Source of the DNA: Proteiniphilum sp. UBA4977
GTDB taxonomy: Bacteria; Bacteroidota; Bacteroidia; Bacteroidales; Dysgonomonadaceae
Reading direction: 5' to 3'
DNA length: 38,171 nucleotides
Assembly: GCA_002398565.1 (NCBI GenBank)
Contig: DGZP01000003.1
Coordinates: forward strand, 1,929 to 40,099
Shown: piece by piece, positions 1 through 8,212 of the stretch
Position numbering within the stretch: position 1 is the first letter of the stretch
Layout: each line of letters opens with the position of its first letter
Notes under the pieces: generated by a model
Told to the model about the DNA's origin: nothing
Database searches by the model: none
Seen by the model: only the letters and a program-made list of their open reading frames with translations
Made by a program: the position numbers and the translations under genes

Positions 1-2
1 GC

Positions 3-1088
3 ACCCTGCTGGGAATGTACCTCATGATTTCCAGCGGCCATTTCCTTCTGTTTTTTATCGGACTGGAAACCGCCTCTATTCCACTGGCTACACTTGTAGC
101 ATTCAGTAAACATTGCAAGAAATCGGCAGAGGCGGGAGCCAAGTTTATCCTCCTCTCGGCCTTCTCTTCGGGTATCCTGCTCTTCGGCATCTCTTATCTG
201 TATGGTACGACGGGCAGTCTCTACTTCGCAGAAGTAGCCACGAAGCTTACTGTCAATCCGCTGCAGATCATGGCTTTCATCTTCTTTCTGTCAGGAATCT
301 TTTTCAAAGTATCGTTTGTACCGTTTCATCTGTGGACTGCCGATGTATATGAAGGTGCCCCCACAAATGTGACCTCCTATTTGTCGGTCGTCTCTAAAAG
401 CTCGGCCGCCTTCGTTTTAATGACACTCCTTTTTAAACTGTTTGCAAGTTATCTGCATGAATGGCAGACGCTGTTGTTCTGGATCATTATTGTGACCATC
501 ACCGTGGGGAACCTGTTTGCACTCCGACAGCAAAATACAAAGCGCTTTCTCGCATTTTCCTCCATCTCCCAGGCAGGATACATCGCCCTGGGGATCATCA
601 GCGGATCGGCACTGGGTATGGCCACGATGATCTATTACATCTTTATCTATCTCTTCTCCAACCTGGCCGCTTTCGGTGTGATTTCCTCCATAGAGAGCAG
701 GACAGGGAAAACAGATATTCCTGACTACAAAGGGCTTTATCAGACTAACCCGAAACTTAGCTTCGTGATGATGCTGGCCATGTTCTCACTGGCCGGCATT
801 GCTCCCTTTGCTGGTTTTATGAGTAAATTTTTCATTTTTTCCGCAGCCGCACAACAGGGATACTATCTGCTGGTAATTGTCGCCGTGGTCAACACCATCA
901 TTTCACTCTATTACTATCTGAGGGTGGTGAAAGCCATGTTCATTGATCAGAACGGCCAGCCGCTACCCGCGCTCAGGACAGACATCTGGAACAGGGCCAG
1001 CATGATCATCTGTACTGTTGCGATCATCTTCGTGGGACTCCTCGGTTTTATCCTCGATATGATCGAGAAACAAAGTTTTGGAATATAA
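3..1088 (+). CDS. nuoN: NADH-quinone oxidoreductase subunit N, 5'-truncated by window edge
   Basis: This is the C-terminal part of NuoN, a proton-pumping antiporter-like membrane subunit of respiratory complex I. The reading frame is open to the left edge and codons before the first visible ATG (position 15) still read as protein (TLLGMYLMISS), so the true start lies outside the window. The visible ~361 residues are almost entirely hydrophobic helices. They include the family signature region with GIFFKVSFVPFHLWTADVYEGAP, which carries the conserved Lys and the FHxWxxDVYxGAP motif of the Proton_antipo_M domain, and a later SLAGIAPFAGFMSKFFIF segment typical of NuoN. NuoN is normally the last nuo gene, which agrees with the change of function immediately downstream. 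No terminator hairpin is apparent after the stop. Confidence 0.95.
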   Translation, partial: TLLGMYLMISSGHFLLFFIGLETASIPLATLVAFSKHCKKSAEAGAKFILLSAFSSGILLFGISYLYGTTGSLYFAEVATKLTVNPLQIMAFIFFLSGIFFKVSFVPFHLWTADVYEGAPTNVTSYLSVVSKSSAAFVLMTLLFKLFASYLHEWQTLLFWIIIVTITVGNLFALRQQNTKRFLAFSSISQAGYIALGIISGSALGMATMIYYIFIYLFSNLAAFGVISSIESRTGKTDIPDYKGLYQTNPKLSFVMMLAMFSLAGIAPFAGFMSKFFIFSAAAQQGYYLLVIVAVVNTIISLYYYLRVVKAMFIDQNGQPLPALRTDIWNRASMIICTVAIIFVGLLGFILDMIEKQSFGI

Positions 1089-1122
1089 CGGAATATTGAA
1101 CATTTATCTGATTTTATTTATC

Positions 1123-1130
1123 TACTTTTG
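1123..1130 (+). promoter_or_regulatory. Candidate -7 promoter element for trkH-trkA
   Basis: TACTTTTG matches the Bacteroidota -7 consensus TAnnTTTG and lies 45 bases before the trkH ATG, in the 87-base gap after nuoN. A TTG at 1096-1098 could be the -33 element, but its 24-base spacing is longer than the usual 19-21. It is identified by motif only. Confidence 0.45.
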
Positions 1131-1175
1131 GTCCTTATTCTCGTTGAAATCTAACACGTTTGGATATAAGAGAAA

Positions 1176-3002
1176 ATGCCATTCCTGCAAAAAACAAAGA
1201 ATACCGGCCATCAGAATGTATCACTGAAAGAATACCCACTTGATGGTGAGGTGAAAAAGGGAAATCTGCACAGGTTCATCCACATACTCCCTTTTGTTGC
1301 TGCCTTTTTAGCAGTTTTGATCAGTATCACGGATGTCGCTTTTTTATACAACAGCGCGCTTCGGGCGATATTTAATCTTTACTACAATGGAGTACTCCTG
1401 ATCGGCATCCTGTCTCTATCCACACGGTATCTCCAACACCGGAAAGTTATCCGCAAAATAACAGCCCTGATGGATTTGCTGTTGCTGACAGCCTTGCTGC
1501 TGGGTTTGTTGTACAATGCATGGAGTGCGGTCTCCCTTTCACTGCAGCCCGCCCATGGCTTTATGACACTCTTTTTGATGGTCTCGTTCCTGATCCGGGA
1601 GTTTTTCCATCTTCGCATGCAGGTCAACTACCGACGTCTCGGACCGGCTCAGCTGTTTGTAATAAGCTTTCTTTCCACAGCCCTGTTGGGAAGCTTCCTT
1701 TTGATGTTGCCTGATGCCACCACAGGGAGCATCTCCTATGTGGATGCCTTATTCACCGCGACCAGCGCCGTATGTGTTACAGGATTAAATGTGCTGGATA
1801 CGGAGTTGTCTTTCACCCTATTGGGGCAATCGATCATCTTACTATTGATACAGGTTGGAGGATTGGGAATCATGACCTTCACCACCTATTTCAGCTATTT
1901 TTTCAAGGGAGCCTCATCCTACAAGAACCAGCTACTGGTGAAGGACATTACCAATGATGAACGTTTGGACAATGTCTTTTCATCCCTGAAAAGTATTTTG
2001 CTTATCACCGTTGTTATTGAAGGATTAGGCTTTGCACTGGTTTTCCTCTCACTGGATATAAAGGATATCTCTCTGCCCGAAAGGGCATTCTTCTCACTTT
2101 TTCACGCCATATCCGGTTTTTGTAATGCCGGCTTCTCCACGTTGTCAGGCAATTTGTATGACATGCGCATTCGTTTCAATTATCCGGTGCACATCATTAT
2201 CTCTTCGCTTATCATACTTGGGGGATTGGGATTTCCCATCATACACAACCTTTGGGAATATACCACAACCAACATCCGCAATCTTTTCAAAAGAATTTTC
2301 AGGGATGAAAAATATACCTATTCATCGATGGTGCTCAATGTCAATTCACATATTGTATTGATCACCACGGCTCTGCTGTTGATAATCGGCACGCTGGGGT
2401 TCTATATTTTTGAGCGGAATGGCGTATTAACCGGTTATTCTTCCTATGCTGGAAAATGGACCGCTGCTTTTTTTGGTTCCGTAACGACACGCACGGCCGG
2501 TTTTAATAGTACTGACACAGCAGCATTGTCTGTTCCCACCTCACTTATCTTTATTGTGTTGATGTGGATCGGAGCTTCTCCGGCTTCCACGGGGGGTGGT
2601 ATTAAAACAAGCACTTTTGCGTTGGCTTTTATGAATTTCATGGCACTGATCAGAGGTAAAAAGCCTGAATACAGAGGAAGGGAAATTTCTCAACTATCGA
2701 TATCCAGAGCATTCGCCCAGATGACACTTGCCTCATTGTTCATCATGGTGACCACTTTTACAATGATCATCATAGAACCGGAAAAAGAACCGCTGAATTT
2801 GCTTTTTGAAACGGTATCTGCCTACGGCACTGTAGGGTTGAGCAGGAATGTGACACCTCTTCTGTCAGATGCCGGTAAGCTGGTCATCACTTTCACCATG
2901 TTCGTGGGAAGAGTCAGCCTATATACACTGTTATACAGTCTGATTAAACAGGTGAAATACAGCAAATACAGATATCCGACAGAAGAAATATTAATAAACT
3001 AA
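1176..3002 (+). CDS. trkH: TrkH/KtrB-family potassium uptake channel subunit
   Basis: This is the membrane subunit of a Trk/Ktr K+ uptake system in the cytoplasmic membrane. The 608-residue protein carries the four pore-loop repeats of the superfamily: TGLN near residues 202-205, CNAGFS near 316-321, TRTAGFN near 438-444 and GTVGLS near 551-556. The segment GASPASTGGGIKT (about 466-478) is the characteristic loop of the third/fourth repeat. About 150 N-terminal residues form extra hydrophobic helices before the first canonical repeat, which makes it longer than the ~450-residue Firmicutes KtrB. The next gene, 12 bases downstream, encodes the TrkA/KtrA-type gating subunit, so the pair forms a complete transporter. 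Whether it is Na+- or H+-coupled cannot be read from sequence. Confidence 0.93.
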   Translation: MPFLQKTKNTGHQNVSLKEYPLDGEVKKGNLHRFIHILPFVAAFLAVLISITDVAFLYNSALRAIFNLYYNGVLLIGILSLSTRYLQHRKVIRKITALMDLLLLTALLLGLLYNAWSAVSLSLQPAHGFMTLFLMVSFLIREFFHLRMQVNYRRLGPAQLFVISFLSTALLGSFLLMLPDATTGSISYVDALFTATSAVCVTGLNVLDTELSFTLLGQSIILLLIQVGGLGIMTFTTYFSYFFKGASSYKNQLLVKDITNDERLDNVFSSLKSILLITVVIEGLGFALVFLSLDIKDISLPERAFFSLFHAISGFCNAGFSTLSGNLYDMRIRFNYPVHIIISSLIILGGLGFPIIHNLWEYTTTNIRNLFKRIFRDEKYTYSSMVLNVNSHIVLITTALLLIIGTLGFYIFERNGVLTGYSSYAGKWTAAFFGSVTTRTAGFNSTDTAALSVPTSLIFIVLMWIGASPASTGGGIKTSTFALAFMNFMALIRGKKPEYRGREISQLSISRAFAQMTLASLFIMVTTFTMIIIEPEKEPLNLLFETVSAYGTVGLSRNVTPLLSDAGKLVITFTMFVGRVSLYTLLYSLIKQVKYSKYRYPTEEILIN

Positions 3003-3014
3003 AATAAGCATGAC

Positions 3015-3704
3015 ATGAAATTTGTGGTGATAGGACTCGGACATTTTGGAGCAGCACTGGCAGAACGATTGGTAGCCATGGGCCACGAAGTGGTTGGGGT
3101 GGACAAGTCGATGAATCGTGTGGAGGCATGCAAGAACAGACTGACCAACGTCATCTGTCTGGACAGCAGTGACCCGATAGCTGCCAACCATCTACCTTTG
3201 AAGAATACCGATGTGGCAGTGGTCTGTGGAGGCGCAGATGAGGGAGAAAGCCTTTTAATCACAGCCATGCTTAAGAAGAGCGGGGTACAGAAGATCACCG
3301 TACGTTCCATCACGGGACTTCAGGAGAGTGTGCTGGAAGCAATGGGAATTACGGAAATCATCCGGCCCGAGGTGGAATCGGCTGAACACTGGGCCATGAA
3401 ACTCTCCATCAAGAACTACATCAATCTGTTTGAAGTGACAAACGACCACTATCTCGTGGAGGCAGTGGTACCTCGCAAGCTGATTGGCAAAAGCATTGCT
3501 GAGAGCGAACTGAATAAGAAGTACAATGTGATTGTGCTTACAAAGCTGAAGCAAATCAGTCAGCAAAATCAGATTGGTGCAGAGAGAATCATTCTGAAAG
3601 CCGGTGATATTGTGAATGCCAAAACCATACTGGAGGAAGGGGATATTATTGTTGTTTACGGAAATAAAAATGATATCAAAAAAATGATAGACAACAATAA
3701 CTAA
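3015..3704 (+). CDS. trkA: TrkA/KtrA-family NAD-binding K+ uptake regulator
   Basis: This is the cytoplasmic RCK subunit that gates the TrkH channel encoded 12 bases upstream. The N-terminal RCK_N (Rossmann) domain begins with VIGLGHFGAALAERL, giving the GxGxFG dinucleotide-binding motif at about residues 7-12 and an acidic residue at the end of strand two (VGVDKS). A C-terminal RCK_C domain spans about residues 145-225 (KLIGKSIAESEL... to DIIVVYGNKNDI). The 229-residue length is that of a single-RCK KtrA-type protein, not the double-RCK E. coli TrkA of about 458 residues. RCK_C domains of KtrA proteins bind c-di-AMP in Firmicutes; whether this one does is unknown. It ends 34 bases from the convergent ruvB stop. 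Confidence 0.92.
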   Translation: MKFVVIGLGHFGAALAERLVAMGHEVVGVDKSMNRVEACKNRLTNVICLDSSDPIAANHLPLKNTDVAVVCGGADEGESLLITAMLKKSGVQKITVRSITGLQESVLEAMGITEIIRPEVESAEHWAMKLSIKNYINLFEVTNDHYLVEAVVPRKLIGKSIAESELNKKYNVIVLTKLKQISQQNQIGAERIILKAGDIVNAKTILEEGDIIVVYGNKNDIKKMIDNNN

Positions 3705-3738
3705 TTCACACCCGATATAAAGAGAACATTTCGAAAAA

Positions 3739-4767
3739 TCAGAACAGCAATCCCTGCTCCTCTGTTTTTTTCCGTCCCAGATGGCGGTACGCCAGATCGG
3801 TGACCTCCCTGCCGCGGGGGGTGCGCTTGATGAATCCCTCCTTTATCAGGAACGGTTCATACACCTCCTCGATAGTTCCCGGATCGTCGCCCACGGCAGT
3901 CGCGATAGTGGAAATGCCGACAGGACCTCCCTTAAATTTGTCGATGATGGTGAGAAGGATCTTGTTGTCGATCTCATCCAGCCCGTGCCTGTCGATATTC
4001 AACGCTTCCAGCGCGTAAGAAGAGATGGCCTTGTCGATTTTCCCGTTCCCCTTCACCTGAGCAAAGTCACGTACACGGCGCAGCAGCGCGTTTGCCACAC
4101 GGGGCGTACCCCGGCTACGTGATGCAATCTCATGGGCCGCATCACCAGCGCAGGAGATCTTCAGGATGTCGGCCGATCGCAATACAATACCGGTAAGGGT
4201 ATCCATGTCGTAATACTCCAGGTGCATATTGATTCCAAAACGGGCACGCAGCGGACTGGTCAGCAAGCCGCTGCGGGTAGTGGCTCCCACCAGGGTAAAC
4301 GGGTTCAGGTCTATCTGAATGGAGCGGGCACTGGGTCCCTTGTCGATCAGGATGTCGATGCGGTAGTCCTCCATGGCACTGTAGAGGTATTCCTCCACCA
4401 CGGGCGACAAGCGGTGAATCTCATCAATAAAGAGCACATCGTTCGTATCAAGCGAAGTGAGAATGCCTGCCAGGTCGCCCGGTTTATCGAGCACCGGACC
4501 GGAGGTAACCTTGAAGCCCACCCCCAGTTCGTTGGCGATGATGTTCGACAGGGTAGTCTTACCCAATCCGGGAGGGCCATGCAACAACACGTGATCAAGC
4601 GATTCACCACGCATGCGGGCAGCACTGACAAAGATCTTCAGGTTCTCAGTGATTTTTTCCTGTCCGCTAAACCCGCCGAAGGTGAGCGGGCGCAATGTAT
4701 TTTCATACTCACGTTCGCTGTCCTGCTGGTGACGGTTGCCGTGTATGTCGAATGTTTCTTCCATCAT
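3739..4767 (-). CDS. ruvB: Holliday junction branch migration DNA helicase RuvB
   Basis: RuvB is the AAA+ motor that, with RuvA, drives branch migration of Holliday junctions during recombinational repair. The protein shows Walker A GPPGLGKT at about residues 64-71, Walker B DEIH at 115-118, sensor 1 VGATTRSG with the following arginine-rich LLTSPLRARFG segment, and a C-terminal winged-helix domain ending in TPRGREVTDLAYRHLG. The length (342 residues) is normal. I chose the ATG at 4767; a second ATG follows immediately at 4764. A TTG at 4779 is in frame and would add MYQH, but family members begin around MEE. The gene starts about 18 bases after queG ends, so the two are probably co-transcribed from the promoter before queG. 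Confidence 0.96.
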   Translation of the reverse strand: MMEETFDIHGNRHQQDSEREYENTLRPLTFGGFSGQEKITENLKIFVSAARMRGESLDHVLLHGPPGLGKTTLSNIIANELGVGFKVTSGPVLDKPGDLAGILTSLDTNDVLFIDEIHRLSPVVEEYLYSAMEDYRIDILIDKGPSARSIQIDLNPFTLVGATTRSGLLTSPLRARFGINMHLEYYDMDTLTGIVLRSADILKISCAGDAAHEIASRSRGTPRVANALLRRVRDFAQVKGNGKIDKAISSYALEALNIDRHGLDEIDNKILLTIIDKFKGGPVGISTIATAVGDDPGTIEEVYEPFLIKEGFIKRTPRGREVTDLAYRHLGRKKTEEQGLLF

Positions 4768-4785
4768 ATGCTGATACAAAAATAG

Positions 4786-5718
4786 CTATTTCCTGCGATT
4801 TATGGAAATAGCGGCTACATTCCGTTTTAATCCCGCAAATTTAGCCCGTTTCACGGCAGAGTGAAGAAAGGTCTCCCGGTACTCCTGCTCATCCATTGCG
4901 TCCAGCTTATCAAAGGTAAGCGACAGGAATCGCTCCGAAGGCATGAACTCCGGTGTTGCATGCGGTACCGCTCCACGGTTCCAGGGGCATACCTTCTGAC
5001 AGATGTCGCAGCCATAGACGTTGTTTCGCAGGTTCGGTACAATATCGGGAGCGATCTCTTCCTTGTTTTCGATGGTCTGGTAGGAGATGCACTTGTTGGC
5101 ATTCACCCGGTAGGGTCTCTCAATGGCGCCCGTGGGACAGGAGGTAAGGCATCGGCGACAGTCGCCGCAGTTCTCCGAAACGGGGCTGTCATAATCCAGC
5201 TCCAGGCTGATAATCAGTTCGCCCAGAAAGAAGTAGGACCCCTTACCAGGAATAATAAGCAGGGTATTTTTACCCACAAACCCGATACCTGCCTGTGCTG
5301 CCCAGAAACGTTCCAGCACGGGAGCAGAGTCGGAAAAATATCTGCCCGTCGCCTCCGGAAAACGGGTTTTGATCCAGTCGAACAGACTGCCCAGTTTCTC
5401 CCGCATCACCTCGTGATAATCTTTCCCGTAGGCATAATAGGCAAACTGGGGCACCTTTCCCGGGAGCTTCACGCACGGGTAGTAGTTCAGTGCCACTGAG
5501 ATGATTGAGCGGGCACCCTCCACCAGCAGGCGGGGGTCGACCCGCTTGTCGATATTGCGCTCCAGGTACGCCATGCCGCCCTGGCAGTGATCCCTGATCC
5601 ACTCCATATAACGGGCCTCCTCGCCACTGTTGACAGCACGGCAAATGCCACAGGCATCGAAGCCCAAAGCAAGTGCCCGCTGTTTTATTTCTTCCGAGAA
5701 TGTTATCCCATCGTGCAT
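4786..5718 (-). CDS. queG: Epoxyqueuosine reductase QueG
   Basis: QueG performs the last step of queuosine biosynthesis, reducing epoxyqueuosine to queuosine in tRNA using cobalamin and two [4Fe-4S] clusters. The cluster ligands are visible as C184-C187-C190-C194 (CGDCRRCLTSCP) and C237-C240-C244 (CDICQKVCPWN), with C210 between them as a further conserved Cys. The catalytic Asp lies in YFSDSAPVLERFWAAQAG (D130). The protein has 310 residues and ends soon after the ferredoxin-like domain, so it is the short form without the C-terminal HEAT-like domain found in some homologues. The ATG at 5718 is the only plausible start, and it lies only seven bases after a good -7 promoter element. It is followed closely by ruvB. 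Confidence 0.95.
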   Translation of the reverse strand: MHDGITFSEEIKQRALALGFDACGICRAVNSGEEARYMEWIRDHCQGGMAYLERNIDKRVDPRLLVEGARSIISVALNYYPCVKLPGKVPQFAYYAYGKDYHEVMREKLGSLFDWIKTRFPEATGRYFSDSAPVLERFWAAQAGIGFVGKNTLLIIPGKGSYFFLGELIISLELDYDSPVSENCGDCRRCLTSCPTGAIERPYRVNANKCISYQTIENKEEIAPDIVPNLRNNVYGCDICQKVCPWNRGAVPHATPEFMPSERFLSLTFDKLDAMDEQEYRETFLHSAVKRAKFAGLKRNVAAISINRRK

Positions 5719-5725
5719 GATGATT

Positions 5726-5756
5726 CAAACGTACGAAAAAAATCTCTTTCCAGCAA
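5726..5756 (-). promoter_or_regulatory. Promoter of queG-ruvB (-33 and -7 elements)
   Basis: Read on the minus strand, TACGTTTG (5733 to 5726) matches the Bacteroidota -7 consensus TAnnTTTG. A TTG (5756 to 5754) stands 20 bases upstream, which is the spacing expected for a -33 element. The -7 ends seven bases before the queG ATG, so the transcript would be leaderless or nearly so. Confidence 0.5.
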
Positions 5757-5833
5757 TATTTCTCTACCCCAACCGTAAACTTCTCAAAGATCAAACTATT
5801 CCCGTAAAAAATAAAAATATGAATTAAGTTGCG

Positions 5834-5841
5834 TATTTTTG
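5834..5841 (+). promoter_or_regulatory. Candidate -7 element for the flippase-FkbM-GT2 operon
   Basis: TATTTTTG fits TAnnTTTG and lies 29 bases before the ATG at 5871, in the divergent gap between queG and the flippase gene. I do not see a clear -33 TTTG at the right distance. The motif supports starting the flippase at 5871 and not at the in-frame TTG at 5829, which lies upstream of it. Confidence 0.35.
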
Positions 5842-5870
5842 CCGGAATAAACAGGAACTTTCAACCTCTG

Positions 5871-7319
5871 ATGGCGGAATCAACGTTAAAACATAAAACC
5901 ACCGTATCTCTTTTCTGGAGCTTTGCCGATAAGTTCGGGCAGCAAATCATTAATCTGGGTACCGGCATTATCCTGATGAGAATCCTGGACCCGGCAGAAT
6001 ACGGGCTCATAGGGGCCCTGGCCATTTTCATCGCTTTCTCCGGCATTCTCATCGACAGCGGCTTTACCCGCGCGCTACTGAACAGAAAAACAATCTCACC
6101 GGCCGAATACAGTACAGTTTTTTATTTCAATATGGGGCTGGCCATTCTGCTATACCTGATCCTGTTCGCAGCGGCCCCGTTACTGGCAGAATTATTCCAC
6201 GATCCCCGGATAGAGGCAGTATCCAAAATTCTCTTCCTCTCCCTGCTATTCAATGCTGCCGGTATTATCCAGCAAACGCTGCTTATTCGGAAAGCCGATT
6301 TCAGGGGGATGACCAAAGTAAATATGACGGCATTGCTCATTGCAGGGACGGTTGCCATTGTGATGGCATTCTCCGGCTACGGTGTTTGGGCGCTGGTCGT
6401 GCAAACGCTGCTATATGCCTTCTTCCGCTCCCTCTTCCTTTGGTTTTATTCAAAATGGACACCTCTGAAAGTCTTTAGTATCAAGCTGCTCCGCTCATTC
6501 TCCGGACTTAGCAACAAGCTGCTGCTGGCATCGCTCATCAGTGCCGTTTTCAACAATATATATCCAAGCATCATTGCCTTCTTTTACCCGAATTCTATGA
6601 AACAGGTGGGTTATTACAGCCAGGCCAACAAGTACCAGGAGATCCCGTTCGGTATTCTTTCCAATACCTACCGTCAGGTATCCATGCTTGTTCTTCCCGA
6701 AATCAATGAACAGACAGAGCGTCTGAAAAGAGTGGTGAGTAAAATGATCAAATCACTTGCATTCCTCTCCTTTCCCATTGGTTTTCTGATGATACTGATT
6801 GCCGAGCCGGGGTTTATCTTTCTGTTCAAAGAAAAATGGCTGCCTGCTGTTCCCTATTTCCAGGTGTTGTGTCTTGCCGGAGTAGTCTCTCCCTTTGCTT
6901 TCGTGATGAACGAATTATTTATAGCCAGGGAGAAGGCAAACTACTTCCTCGGCATGGAGATAATCAAGCGGGTGGTCCTGATCCTGCTGATCGCCCTGCT
7001 CTTCCGTTACGGAATCATGGGCCTGGCTGCCAGCTGGGTGATCTATACATGGCTCACCCTGGCCATCTCCCTGGTCCTGACCCGCAAGCTGATCGGATAT
7101 ACACCGGCCGATTTTTTCAAAGACGCCTTTCCTTATGCGATACTGGCCTTTATAAGTGTGGCAGCAGGATATCTTATCACCCTTCGCATTCATCAGGATT
7201 TGTTATTCCTGCTGATAAACATCGTCGGAACAAGCCTGTTATACCTGCTGCTATGTAGCCTATGTAAACTGGAGATGACCCGGGAGATCGGACAATGGTT
7301 AACCAGCAAAAAAAGATGA
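5871..7319 (+). CDS. Wzx-type polysaccharide flippase (MOP/MATE-like exporter)
   Basis: This 482-residue integral membrane protein belongs to the polysaccharide transport branch of the MOP superfamily (Wzx/RfbX/WzxC-like), which flips lipid-linked glycan repeat units across the cytoplasmic membrane. It shows about twelve to fourteen hydrophobic helices. The N-terminal signature SLFWSFADKFGQQIINLGTGIILMRILDPAEYG is shared with this family, and a conserved central QVGYYSQANKYQEIPFGILSNT region follows. The ATG at 5871 is preferred; a TTG at 5829 would add 14 residues that overlap the promoter. Its stop overlaps the next gene by ATGA, and a methyltransferase and GT2 follow, consistent with export or synthesis of a surface glycan. 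The carried substrate cannot be inferred. Confidence 0.88.
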   Translation: MAESTLKHKTTVSLFWSFADKFGQQIINLGTGIILMRILDPAEYGLIGALAIFIAFSGILIDSGFTRALLNRKTISPAEYSTVFYFNMGLAILLYLILFAAAPLLAELFHDPRIEAVSKILFLSLLFNAAGIIQQTLLIRKADFRGMTKVNMTALLIAGTVAIVMAFSGYGVWALVVQTLLYAFFRSLFLWFYSKWTPLKVFSIKLLRSFSGLSNKLLLASLISAVFNNIYPSIIAFFYPNSMKQVGYYSQANKYQEIPFGILSNTYRQVSMLVLPEINEQTERLKRVVSKMIKSLAFLSFPIGFLMILIAEPGFIFLFKEKWLPAVPYFQVLCLAGVVSPFAFVMNELFIAREKANYFLGMEIIKRVVLILLIALLFRYGIMGLAASWVIYTWLTLAISLVLTRKLIGYTPADFFKDAFPYAILAFISVAAGYLITLRIHQDLLFLLINIVGTSLLYLLLCSLCKLEMTREIGQWLTSKKR

Positions 7320-8212
7320 GAAAAATAATTGAAAAGCTTAGCTACAAAACTCGTTCGCGATGGAACGCATGGTTTCACCAGAGAAAAAAACAAAAAATAC
7401 GGCGGCGTATCCTGTCGCATTTTGCACAGCATCCGCCACAGGATCATGAACTACAGGAGGCTGTCGGTTATCTTTCGAAACATACGTTATCTACTTTTTA
7501 CGGAACCTTTCAGGATAAATATCATGCAGATCAGGTAATCGTGCATACAGACACGTCCAACGGCTTGCCCTATGTGATAACGGAGGGAAAGAGACTTTAC
7601 TTCAAACGTTCATTTAACAAGCGTACCGTACAACTGCTTTACAACATCTTGTGCATGGAGCAGGACAGGGATGCCCCTCATTGTTATACCGATCCTGCTT
7701 TCGGGATAAATGAAGGAGATATATTGGCGGACGTGGGCTGTGCCGAAGGTTACTTTTCACTGCTTCATATTGAAAAATTGAAAACGACCTACCTCTTTGA
7801 ACAGGACCGTGAATGGATTGAAGCGTTGGAAGCAACATTTTCCCCATGGAAAGAGAAGGTGATCATCGTTCCCGCTTTTGTCTCAGACAAAGACGACAAT
7901 GAGCATGTCAGTCTCGACAATTTTTTCCTGCAAATATCCGGGAAACCCGTTTTTTATAAAATTGATGTAGAGGGTGCCGAAGCATCCGTATTGAAAGGGA
8001 TGAACAGGCTGCTGAAAAGCACGACGGCAAAAATAGCTCTGTGTACCTACCATCACAAGGAAGATTTTGATGTTTTCAGCCGTTTTTTCGAGGCCAGCGG
8101 CTTCCGTCAACGTGCCAATCCGGGCCTTATGATTTATCAGAATGATCTCGATCATATGGACCCTCCTTTTTTTCGTAAATGTCTGATCAAAGCCATGAAT
8201 TATGAAGTCTGA
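7316..8212 (+). CDS. FkbM-family SAM-dependent methyltransferase
   Basis: The C-terminal half carries a class I methyltransferase fold of the FkbM family. DVGCAEGYFS (about residues 139-148) is the SAM-binding motif I, a following acidic residue sits in YLFEQDREW, and FYKIDVEGAEASVLKGM (about 213-229) is the FkbM hallmark with the IDxEGxE sequence. The N-terminal ~90 residues are basic and not recognised. FkbM enzymes O-methylate small molecules or glycans; here the neighbours (flippase before, GT2 after) point to sugar methylation of a surface glycan, which is inference. The ATG at 7316 shares an ATGA with the flippase stop, and an ATG at 7295 in the same frame is possible. The 3' end overlaps the GT2 gene by 11 bases. 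Confidence 0.85.
   Translation: MRKIIEKLSYKTRSRWNAWFHQRKKQKIRRRILSHFAQHPPQDHELQEAVGYLSKHTLSTFYGTFQDKYHADQVIVHTDTSNGLPYVITEGKRLYFKRSFNKRTVQLLYNILCMEQDRDAPHCYTDPAFGINEGDILADVGCAEGYFSLLHIEKLKTTYLFEQDREWIEALEATFSPWKEKVIIVPAFVSDKDDNEHVSLDNFFLQISGKPVFYKIDVEGAEASVLKGMNRLLKSTTAKIALCTYHHKEDFDVFSRFFEASGFRQRANPGLMIYQNDLDHMDPPFFRKCLIKAMNYEV

Noticed and set aside
4767..4779. TTG start for RuvB giving MYQHMM
   Set aside because: Two ATG codons follow within four codons and homologues begin near MEE.
4132..4785. Open frame of 217 codons on the plus strand
   Set aside because: It lies fully antisense to ruvB, has no recognisable domain and follows from the codon bias of ruvB.
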